Of a stretch of 8,287 bases of DNA, positions 1-5,575 are shown piece after piece. The DNA comes from UBA7985 sp049612785 (lineage in GTDB: Bacteria; Pseudomonadota; Alphaproteobacteria; UBA7985). The notes under the pieces were generated by a model. That model searched no databases, was not told the origin of the DNA, and was given only the letters and a program-made list of their open reading frames with translations. Each line of letters begins with the position of its first letter. Position 1 is the first letter of the stretch. The position numbers and the translations under genes were made by a program. The stretch is taken from the NCBI GenBank assembly GCA_049612785.1, contig JBMZBW010000108.1:1-8287 (forward strand). The letters are read 5' to 3'.

Positions 1-59
1 CCGACGAAAGACGCTGCAGCTAAAACAAGCGCGCCCAAAGTGGCGGTAATAAACTTCAT
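1..59 (-). CDS. Exported protein, N-terminal fragment only
   Basis: The first 19 codons of a minus-strand gene are visible, starting at the ATG complementary to 57-59 and leaving the window at position 1. The peptide begins MKFITATLGALVLAAASFVG: one lysine followed by a hydrophobic Ala/Leu-rich stretch, which is a typical Sec signal peptide. A GGAG ribosome binding site (complement of 67-70) lies 7 nt upstream, which supports this start. The mature protein is outside the window, so its function cannot be given; a periplasmic, secreted or outer-membrane protein is expected. It is divergent from the isomerase gene at 423. Confidence 0.7.
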   Translation of the reverse strand, partial: MKFITATLGALVLAAASFV

Positions 60-355
60 TAAATAACTCCAAGAATATAGCCCACCTGTCAGCCAGCAGC
101 AGACAAGTTCACGATTATGAATCGCCTATGCCGCGCGGGTTTTCTTCTGCTTTTGCTATTATGCGAGCTGATTCATGGATGGGAAAAAACCCTGTTGCAT
201 CAATGCTTCAGTCGTTTTCGAAACGCTTTGCGAATGGAAAATAGAAGACAGTGTTATGCGCGGTCCCTAAGCAACTTGAGAATCAGCATGAAGACCTAAA
301 CGAATCGGAACATGAAACCCAATCCGAGTCCCTTGTGGGTCACTGATAAATTGGT

Positions 356-386
356 TTGCCTGAAACCGGTTTGTCATCTCTATTAA
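356..386 (+). promoter_or_regulatory. Weak candidate sigma-70 promoter for the isomerase unit
   Basis: TTGCCT (356-361) could act as a -35 box and TATTAA (381-386) as a -10 box. The 19-base spacer is longer than the preferred 17, so the call is tentative. Its interest is that the palindrome at 361-374 would lie in the spacer, where a bound repressor would block RNA polymerase. Confidence 0.25.
361..374. promoter_or_regulatory. LacI-family-like operator palindrome
   Basis: The site reads TGAAACCGGTTTGT with a perfect 10-bp palindrome AAACCGGTTT at 363-372 and a central CG. LacI-family regulators of sugar catabolism commonly bind a TGAAACCGGTTTCA-like palindrome with a central CG. Further GGTTT half-sites occur at 353-357 and within CCGGTTTC at 397-404. 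Its place about 50 bases before a sugar isomerase gene fits substrate-responsive repression. No regulator gene is visible, so the link is inferred. Confidence 0.45.
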
Positions 387-422
387 CGCGCCGATCCCGG
401 TTTCTGTTTGGAAGGAATCTCA

Positions 423-1241
423 ATGTCCAATCTCCCTGTTCTCGGCTGTGCCATGGAGCTGCACAACCTGGAGAATCTCATTCCTTGGGTGCTGGAAAAA
501 GACCGTGATCTGGAAATACAGGACGGTTACCACGCCTTCGTGCTGGACAAGACCGCCGACAAGGTTGCCGACCGGGTGAAAGAACTGCTTGGCTCTTCCT
601 ATAAAGGGCGTTTGGGGCTTCATGGGCCTTTTTACGGCTTTGACCTCGACAGCGTAGACCCCGCCATCCGCAAAGTGGTGCGAATGCGGTTGGAGCAGGC
701 TTTGAAAATGGCAAATCGCATGGGCGCTGATCAGATGGTCCTGCACTCACCACTGACACTGTGGGACCATGACAACATGCTCTACACCGGCTACGAGGCC
801 GGCAAAATTGGTCTGATCCAGGACTCCATGGGCGACGCCATCAAAATGGCGGAAGACATGGGCATTACGATCGTCCTCGAGAATATTCAGGATCTGGACC
901 CGAAATGGCGGGTCCAATTGATCGAAACGCTTGGCTCTGATCGTGTAAGAACCTCAATCGATACCGGACACGCCCATTACATGCACGGGCGCTTTGGCGC
1001 GCCGCACGTGGTTGATTACATCGCTGCTGCCGGAAACATGCTCGAACATGTTCACCTGCAAGACACGGACGGTGCTGGTGACCGACACTGGGGGATTGGC
1101 GAAGGCGAGCTGCCCTGGTTTCCGATCTTTGAGGCTCTGGGCAAGCTGACCAGCAACCCGCGTCTGATTATGGAACCGCGTGATGTGCCCGCGGCACCGC
1201 GCCATGCGGCTTGGGCCGAAGCCCAGGGACTGGCGCAGTAA
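423..1241 (+). CDS. Sugar (phosphate) isomerase/epimerase, xylose-isomerase-like TIM barrel
   Basis: A 272-aa cytoplasmic enzyme of the AP-endonuclease-2/xylose-isomerase-like TIM-barrel superfamily. These enzymes interconvert aldose/ketose sugars or epimerise keto-sugars with a divalent metal. The usual metal ligands can be placed: Glu153 in LENIQD, Asp180 and nearby His183 in IDTGHAH, His211 and Asp214 in HVHLQD, and Glu251 in LIMEPRD. This E-D-H-E set sits at the spacing seen in family enzymes of about 270 aa. The active-site loop GDRHWGIGEGE is also intact. The ATG at 423 is preferred because AAGGA lies 6 nt upstream at 412-416; a TTG at 408 would place that site inside the gene. There is no signal peptide. 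The palindrome at 361-374 suggests LacI-type control. The substrate cannot be assigned from sequence; hydroxypyruvate isomerase, tagatose epimerase and inosose-type activities all occur in this superfamily. Confidence 0.88.
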   Translation: MSNLPVLGCAMELHNLENLIPWVLEKDRDLEIQDGYHAFVLDKTADKVADRVKELLGSSYKGRLGLHGPFYGFDLDSVDPAIRKVVRMRLEQALKMANRMGADQMVLHSPLTLWDHDNMLYTGYEAGKIGLIQDSMGDAIKMAEDMGITIVLENIQDLDPKWRVQLIETLGSDRVRTSIDTGHAHYMHGRFGAPHVVDYIAAAGNMLEHVHLQDTDGAGDRHWGIGEGELPWFPIFEALGKLTSNPRLIMEPRDVPAAPRHAAWAEAQGLAQ

Positions 1242-1245
1242 CGGC

Positions 1246-1674
1246 ATGGCCAACAAAGCCGAAAACAAGACCCGGCCCACCGACGGCAGCATCGAAGAAT
1301 TCCTCAACAACGTCTAGCATGCGGGCCGACGGGAGGATAGTTTCGAGATGCTGGAAATCATGACCCGGCTGTCAGGCCATAAACCTGTGCTTTGGGGCAG
1401 CATCATTGGCTTTGGCCAGTATCACTACCGTTATGAAAGTGGGCGCGAGGGGGACATGTTCCTCACCGGCTTCTCCCCGCGCAAGACGGCGCTGACCGCT
1501 TACATCATGGGCGGCTTTACGGCCTATGATGACCTCATGTCCAAGCTCGGCAAATACAAGATTGGTAAATCATGCCTCTATATTTCTCGGCTTTCCAACG
1601 TTGATCGAGGCGGACTGGAAGACCTGATTAGTCAATCGCTGACCTATATCCGTGACAAATACCGGGTCGAATGA
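1246..1674 (+). pseudogene. DUF1801 (YdhG-like) protein gene interrupted by an in-frame TAG
   Basis: The frame from ATG 1246 starts with family-like sequence (NKTRPTDGSIEEFLNNV), meets TAG at 1315-1317 (codon 24), and continues in the same frame with HAGRREDSFEMLEIMTRL, VLWGSIIGFGQYHY, GFSPRKTALTAYIMGGF and LGKYKIGKSCLYISRL, all typical of DUF1801, to TGA 1672-1674. Without the stop it would be a normal-length protein of about 142 aa. One base change from GAG or CAG would explain the stop. Translation could restart at ATG 1348, which has GGGAGGA at 1331-1337, giving 108 aa without the N-terminal helix; that purine run also encodes conserved residues, so it may be chance. The gene begins 4 nt after the isomerase stop and is probably co-transcribed. 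The biochemical role of DUF1801 is not firmly known. A sequencing error is the main alternative. Confidence 0.75.
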
Positions 1675-1888
1675 AATCGCGGCCTTGGCGCGCACTGGTC
1701 ACCTGCCCTTTGACGCCATGATTTGTCACCAAAGAGTGCAGAAGCCTATTGAAAATCCTATTTGCATTTTAGAAAAACTATTTAAGGTAATAAGACATAT
1801 TGCAAAAAGGGTAATTTTAATAGTTTCATAATCTTATGATGGTTTTAGATGCTTGGCATGCAGACAGTAGGTTTTGCCTAGTGGACCA

Positions 1889-1896
1889 TGACGTCA
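1889..1896. repeat. TGACGTCA octamer, copy 1
   Basis: A perfect 8-bp palindrome followed by AATC. The same octamer recurs at 2001-2008 and 2529-2536. It could be half of an operator pair, but no regulator is identified. Confidence 0.35.
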
Positions 1897-1984
1897 AATC
1901 AGTGACCTAAATCTTGCTTTCATTGCTGCTGATTTCGAAGTCCTCAAGGCAATGTCGAAGGATCTACAGACTGGGATTCTGAGC

Positions 1985-2008
1985 CGTCAGACCCATCACC
2001 TGACGTCA
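1985..2008. repeat. TGACGTCA octamer, copy 2, within a hairpin
   Basis: TGACGTCA at 2001-2008 overlaps the right arm of an inverted repeat, CGTCAG (1985-1990) with CTGACG (2000-2005), loop 9 nt. It starts 112 bases after copy 1 and is followed by a similar ATCG context. Confidence 0.35.
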
Positions 2009-2181
2009 ATCGGGCATTATTTCACAATATATTTCAGTTGCTTAATGAAGTGCTCCGCCCTGGTCTCAAGATTTTGTTTCAACGGGCCTGCGCCTATGAA
2101 CATAAAGCTGAGCCGGTGAGGTTGGTAGATTGCTCTCTACGCCATCATACCCATCAGTCCGACAGCACGCGAATACGCTTT

Positions 2182-2195
2182 ATATTTGTAAATAT
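2182..2195. repeat. AT-rich inverted repeat
   Basis: ATATTT and AAATAT form perfect 6-bp arms around GT. It lies about 195 bases before the first S74 gene. It could be a binding site or part of an AT-rich promoter element; the sequence alone does not decide. Confidence 0.3.
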
Positions 2196-2239
2196 CAAAA
2201 TTTCTTCTCTCTTTTGGAAAAGTGGATTTTCATTTGCTT

Positions 2240-2260
2240 GAAGTTCATTCACCGAACTTC
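2240..2260. repeat. GAAGTTC/GAACTTC inverted repeat
   Basis: Arms of 7 bp at 2240-2246 and 2254-2260 are separated by 7 bases. The site lies 129 bases before the ATG at 2389, a suitable place for an operator or leader hairpin. There is no T-run after it, so it is unlikely to be a terminator. Confidence 0.35.
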
Positions 2261-2321
2261 GGAGTGAAAAAACACTAATTCGCGCCAGCACCGCCTGAAC
2301 GGATGCCTGCAACACTCTGAA

Positions 2322-2361
2322 GTCTTCAAAGGGTGAAGACGTTTTCTTTCACCTTCCGGTG
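2322..2361 (+). promoter_or_regulatory. Overlapping alternative hairpins in the leader of the first S74 gene
   Basis: GTCTTC (2322-2327) can pair with GAAGAC (2335-2340). GGTGAA (2332-2337), which shares bases with that right arm, can instead pair with TTCACC (2348-2353). CACC (2350-2353) can in turn pair with GGTG (2358-2361). A T6 run follows at 2373-2378, directly before the ribosome binding site. A chain of mutually exclusive stems is the layout expected of a leader that switches expression, but the stems are short and may be chance. Confidence 0.25.
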
Positions 2362-2388
2362 CAGACAAGAGCTTTTTTGGAGCAAGAG

Positions 2389-4458
2389 ATGAAAACCAAA
2401 TTGTTGCTTGCTGGCGCTTCCGTGCTGGCATTAACGTGGTCGGTGTCGACCCAGGCAGAAAATGTTGGCGTGGGGGTCTTGGAGCCTCAAGCTGTCCTGC
2501 ATGTATCCGGCGACGTCGGAAACGCAAATGACGTCATACTGGAAAACCTGAACGCCTATGACGGTGTGGACGATACTGAAAACGTTCTGTTGATCGACGA
2601 AGACGACGGTCAGCGCGTGAAGACGGTCCCTTTAACCTCGTTGACCAACTCCAGCTTCAGCTTTGATGGTGGAACGAATATTCTTTCCATCACGGAGGGT
2701 GGTGTCACAAGAACTGTAGATCTTTCTGATCTCCAAGATTCGATCAATGACACAAACACGACAATCGTAAGTTTAGATTACGCTGCGGACACCAACATCT
2801 TAACGATCGTAGACAGCGATCTGAACCAATTTGATGTCGACCTCACCGATTTAGAAGACGCATTGACTGCACTCAATCTCGGTAACAGCGACTTGGTACA
2901 GACCCCGACTGATACCGTGCGGACCTATGACATAAGCGGTCAAACCCTTAACTTTACCAACGGCGCATTTATTGTCGGCGACTCCCCTCGCGCAGCAGGC
3001 ACCGAATCCCATTTTCAAAGCGTATCAGTGCATGCGGGAAGAGGTTATGTCGAGACGCCAGCTGTTTACACACATATCATTGAGGCGCTTTCAGAAACAG
3101 GCGGCAAATCAACGGGTATAGCTGTTGGTCAAGATGGACACTTTAACGCCACCGCAGACCAAATAACCCTGTTCACTGATGGAGCTCCACGCTTGAACGT
3201 GGACGCAAATGGAGCGCTCAATTTTTCTGAATACGGAGCGAACAATGCAACGGTCTCCGGGAACGCTACCAACGACAAGTACCTCACCGTTAATAGTGCT
3301 GGTGACGTTCGCGAAGTTGATGCGCCGATCGATACAACCGTGTCCAATACAGGCGCAACCCTGGATAACACGACAAACGTCCTGACGATTTCCGATGAAA
3401 CTGGCGATGTGACAGTGGATATCTCAAGCGTGGATACGGACACTTTCGTCTCGTTCGCTACGCCCCTGACCGCGCCAGCCGTCGACGGAACCACCACCAA
3501 AATCTACCCCTACACCGCTGCGGACGGCTCTTCCGGTCAGCTGACATTTGATGACCAAAACACTGACCAATCCGCGACCCTGACTGACAACTTGAACGGC
3601 AGCTACACCTTTCAGCAGACCGTCATTGCCGGTCAGCCAATCGCTTTCCAGCCTATTGTCATTGACACCATTCAAAACACCGCCGCCTCGCTGGATGCAC
3701 AGAACGTCCTGACCATCACCGACGAGGCTGGCGATGTGACAGTTGATCTGTCTGCAGTTGATACAGACACAACAGACCTCGACTGGGCAGTTTCCAGTTC
3801 TGCTTCTGATCTCTCCGCGGCAATCGGCGACAGTATCTACACCAACGGGAATGTAGGCATTAACACCAACGTACCGTCCTACCCTCTGGTCGTTGATACC
3901 GCCTCCACGCAAAACGCCTTGGTTGTCCGTGAAGCAATCGAAGGCGGACAGACGCTGGGTCGTGTCGGTGTTGGTACCGATACTCCGGGTTACTCATTGG
4001 ACGTTAGCGGCGATATTCGTGCCACGGGCAACATCTACTCAGGTGATCAGTTCCTCGCATCAAATTTCTTCCAAACCTCTGACCGACGCCTGAAGACTGA
4101 AATTGAAGGGTTCAACCGTGGTCTGGAAATCCTGCGTCAGATGAGTCTGGTCTCCTACCGCTACAATGGTTTGGGCTTGCCAACCAATACGGAGCGGCTT
4201 CACTACGGCGTCCTCGCACAGGAGCTGCAGGACATCGATCCAGAGTTGGTCGGGTCTTTCTACTCCCCTGAAGACAACATGGATTACCTGACAGTAAACG
4301 TCCAATCCATGACCTACGTGCTGGCCAATGCGCTGCAGCAGCTTGATGCGGAAAACGCCCGGATCACAGCCGTTCTGCTGGACTCCGAAGCACGCATCTC
4401 GCGTCTGGAAAAGCGCCTCCGCCTCATGGAAGCCCGCCTCGGCGTCTCTGATCAGTAG
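2389..4458 (+). CDS. Exported fibre-like protein with C-terminal Peptidase_S74 (endosialidase-type chaperone) domain
   Basis: A 689-aa protein. ATG 2389 is chosen because GGAG lies 6 nt upstream at 2379-2382 and the protein then starts with a clean Sec signal peptide, probably cleaved after STQA (residue 23); a GTG at 2359 is in frame but less likely. The mature part begins with VGVGVLEPQAVLHVSGDV, a form of the VGIGT-x-P-x-LxVxGD segment common in tail-fibre-like proteins. Asp/Thr/Asn-rich beta-repeats follow, including two similar units at about residues 325-352 and 435-461. Two more such segments (VGINTNVPSYPLVV and VGVGTDTPGYSLDVSGDIRATG) lead into the S74 domain from about residue 560. 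There, Ser564-Asp565 and Lys569 (TSDRRLK) match the self-cleavage Ser/Lys signature, HYGVLAQE is present, and the end is a heptad coiled coil. The family trimerises its fibre and then cuts itself off; a host-encoded secreted trimeric fibre is inferred. A prophage origin is less likely, given the signal peptide and neighbours. Confidence 0.85.
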   Translation: MKTKLLLAGASVLALTWSVSTQAENVGVGVLEPQAVLHVSGDVGNANDVILENLNAYDGVDDTENVLLIDEDDGQRVKTVPLTSLTNSSFSFDGGTNILSITEGGVTRTVDLSDLQDSINDTNTTIVSLDYAADTNILTIVDSDLNQFDVDLTDLEDALTALNLGNSDLVQTPTDTVRTYDISGQTLNFTNGAFIVGDSPRAAGTESHFQSVSVHAGRGYVETPAVYTHIIEALSETGGKSTGIAVGQDGHFNATADQITLFTDGAPRLNVDANGALNFSEYGANNATVSGNATNDKYLTVNSAGDVREVDAPIDTTVSNTGATLDNTTNVLTISDETGDVTVDISSVDTDTFVSFATPLTAPAVDGTTTKIYPYTAADGSSGQLTFDDQNTDQSATLTDNLNGSYTFQQTVIAGQPIAFQPIVIDTIQNTAASLDAQNVLTITDEAGDVTVDLSAVDTDTTDLDWAVSSSASDLSAAIGDSIYTNGNVGINTNVPSYPLVVDTASTQNALVVREAIEGGQTLGRVGVGTDTPGYSLDVSGDIRATGNIYSGDQFLASNFFQTSDRRLKTEIEGFNRGLEILRQMSLVSYRYNGLGLPTNTERLHYGVLAQELQDIDPELVGSFYSPEDNMDYLTVNVQSMTYVLANALQQLDAENARITAVLLDSEARISRLEKRLRLMEARLGVSDQ
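2529..2536. repeat. TGACGTCA octamer, copy 3
   Basis: The third copy of the palindrome lies inside the S74 coding sequence, about 140 bases after the start. It may be chance from codons, or a downstream operator partner for the two intergenic copies. Confidence 0.25.
3361..3771 (+). repeat. Two diverged protein repeat units in the S74 fibre
   Basis: Codons 3361-3444 and 3691-3771 encode closely similar 28- and 27-residue units sharing NVLTI-x-DE-x-GDVTVD and ending VDTDT. The DNA also keeps identical runs such as CTGGCGATGTGACAGT, which points to internal duplication. Weaker relatives occur upstream (TNILSI...VDLSDL near 2674-2733 and TNILTI...VDLTDL near 2791-2850). They are probably beta-strand units of an elongated fibre stalk. 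Confidence 0.65.
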
Positions 4459-4468
4459 GCCCCGCCTT

Positions 4469-4505
4469 CTTTGGCGCTCAAGTCGTCCCCCAACGAGCGC
4501 CAAAG
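4469..4505. terminator. Strong hairpin after the first S74 gene
   Basis: CTTTGGCGCTC (4469-4479) and GAGCGCCAAAG (4495-4505) form an 11-bp perfect stem with a 15-nt loop, beginning 10 nt after the stop codon. No T-run follows on either strand, so it may be a transcript-stabilising 3' hairpin or a Rho-dependent end rather than a classical intrinsic terminator. Confidence 0.5.
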
Positions 4506-4518
4506 GCTGATCATTGCA

Positions 4519-4555
4519 ACCGGGCAGGTCCGAAAAGGCCTGCCCGGTCCCTTTC
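4519..4555 (+). terminator. GC-rich hairpin, possible imperfect intrinsic terminator
   Basis: ACCGGGCAGG (4519-4528) pairs perfectly with CCTGCCCGGT (4539-4548). One G-U pair and one C-G pair extend the stem to 12 bp around a CGAAAA loop. Only CCCCTTT follows, a poor U-tract, so termination is likely partial. With the preceding hairpin it separates the two S74 genes and could lower expression of the downstream genes. Confidence 0.55.
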
Positions 4556-4563
4556 AAAAGCAA

Positions 4564-4572
4564 TGCTATATC
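4564..4572 (+). promoter_or_regulatory. Candidate extended -10 promoter before the second S74 gene
   Basis: TGCTATATC resembles an extended -10 element (TGn followed by TATAxT), with no matching -35 box because the hairpin occupies that position. Transcription would begin around 4579, leaving a leader of only a few bases, which would fit the lack of a ribosome binding site before ATG 4586. This is inference from motif shape alone. Confidence 0.25.
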
Positions 4573-4585
4573 GAATTGATCTGAA

Positions 4586-5575
4586 ATGAGCCACTTGTTC
4601 GTCCATCGCCACCAGCTGGTTTCGACTGCTCTGATAATGGCTGGCTGCCTCCTCGCGGCTTCGCTGTGCTCAGCGGATGTCGGTATTGGGACCGAAGTCC
4701 CTAATGCGCGATTGCACGTAGTGGGGGAAGACGCGCAAACGGGACAGGATTTACGCATCGAAAACCTCGACCCGCCGCAAGATAGCGATGATATCCGTAT
4801 TGTTGTGGCTGATGAGCAAGGCTTTTTCTACACGATTGCGCCGGATGAATTGGCGTTGAATCAAGGTGACCCCACGTCCACCCCTGTATCCGGCGACGAC
4901 GATTGGCGCGCTTCGGACGTGGGAACGGAACTGACAATCGACAGCGCCATTTATACCAACAATCGCGTTGGTATTGGCGTGCCGATCCCCGCCTATGAGC
5001 TCGACATCGACGGCGATATTCGAGCCACGGGCTCTTTGTTCGCCTCAAACCACGTTATCACTCACGCCACTTTTGCGACGTCTGACCGGCGATTTAAGCG
5101 CGATATCAAGAACTATGATGATGGCCTCGACCACATTCGCGCCCTGCAACCGAAACGGTTTCGTTACACAGTCAATGCGCCGGGCGCGCCGAGCGATGAG
5201 GTGTTCTACGGACTGATTGCGCAAGAAGCGGAAAGCATCGATCCCAATCTGGTCCGACGCTTTGAATTACCTTTTGCTTCTCCGCAGCAAACCGACCCTA
5301 CCTATCTGGGCGTCGATAGTCAGCGCCTCGTGTTCACGTTGATTTCAGCTGTCAAAGCGCTGGATGAAAAAGACCAGGAAATCGATGCGTTGCGCGTGCG
5401 GGTTGAAGCGCTTGAAGCGTTGAACTCCACATCCGAACAAACGCCTTTGAACCGTTTCAACCAAGCAATTGGCCGATTTCTACACAAAACCGAATCAAAC
5501 GGTCTCCAGCCTAATCGCTGGAGCACGTTTTTGAATCCAACCCATTCCACGTTAAAAACACAGGGGAATTTCTGA
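4586..5575 (+). CDS. Short exported Peptidase_S74-domain protein, paralogue of the upstream fibre
   Basis: A 329-aa protein. ATG 4586 is the only usable start because an in-frame TGA lies at 4577-4579; no Shine-Dalgarno sequence precedes it. The signal peptide probably ends after LCSA (residue 30). Cys21 in LIMAGC loosely resembles a lipobox, but the long hydrophobic run after it favours ordinary cleavage. The mature start DVGIGTEVPNARLHV matches the upstream paralogue, and a linker with VGIGVPIPAYELDIDGDIRATG leads into the S74 domain. There, Ser166-Asp167 and Lys171 (TSDRRFK) keep the self-cleavage signature, followed by FYGLIAQE and a coiled coil near residues 255-275. A tail of about 50 residues, unlike the paralogue, follows. 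Cleavage at Ser166 would leave a mature product of only about 135 aa. It lacks the long repeat stalk, so it may be a cap, adaptor or minor subunit. Its stop overlaps the next start (TGATG). Confidence 0.83.
   Translation: MSHLFVHRHQLVSTALIMAGCLLAASLCSADVGIGTEVPNARLHVVGEDAQTGQDLRIENLDPPQDSDDIRIVVADEQGFFYTIAPDELALNQGDPTSTPVSGDDDWRASDVGTELTIDSAIYTNNRVGIGVPIPAYELDIDGDIRATGSLFASNHVITHATFATSDRRFKRDIKNYDDGLDHIRALQPKRFRYTVNAPGAPSDEVFYGLIAQEAESIDPNLVRRFELPFASPQQTDPTYLGVDSQRLVFTLISAVKALDEKDQEIDALRVRVEALEALNSTSEQTPLNRFNQAIGRFLHKTESNGLQPNRWSTFLNPTHSTLKTQGNF

Larger units (their letters stand above)
60..422. other. Divergent intergenic region
   Basis: This 363-base gap separates two divergently read genes, so it must hold promoters for both. 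The clearest elements are the LacI-like palindrome near 361-374 and the AAGGA ribosome binding site at 412-416. A 60-codon frame at 117-299 has a hydrophobic start but no ribosome binding site and no recognisable family, so it is not called. I see no convincing promoter for the minus-strand gene. Confidence 0.5.
1675..2388. other. Long gene-free region with AT-rich block and inverted repeats
   Basis: No frame here has a recognisable product together with a start and ribosome binding site. The longest candidates are a TTG-started frame at 2038-2241 and a 54-codon ATG frame from 1952; neither resembles a known family. By hand count 1741-1860 is 27.5% GC, well below the flanking genes. The region also contains two TGACGTCA octamers, an ATATTT-GT-AAATAT palindrome, a GAAGTTC/GAACTTC hairpin, and overlapping hairpins just before the next gene. 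It must hold the promoter of the exported-protein cluster, but I cannot place a convincing -35/-10 pair. A decayed gene or an unrecognised small RNA is possible. Confidence 0.5.

Noticed and set aside
117..299. 60-codon plus-strand frame starting with a leucine-rich stretch
   Set aside because: There is no ribosome binding site, no recognisable family, and it lies in the divergent promoter region. The hydrophobic start comes from a T-rich run.
1952..2116. 54-codon ATG frame in the long gap
   Set aside because: AAGG lies only about 2 nt from the ATG, and the sequence is Cys/His/Ser-rich with no recognisable motif. It could be a gene remnant, but nothing supports it.
2038..2241. 67-codon TTG-started frame in the long gap
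   Set aside because: TTG start without a ribosome binding site, odd composition, no family resemblance.
4060..4758. 232-codon minus-strand frame spanning the end of one S74 gene and the start of the next
   Set aside because: The plus strand has clear S74 motifs and signal peptides here. The antisense frame crosses two hairpins and shows no domain.
2389..5575. Prophage tail-fibre module
   Set aside because: Both S74 proteins have Sec signal peptides, and the neighbours are exported bacterial proteins. No other phage gene is visible in the window.
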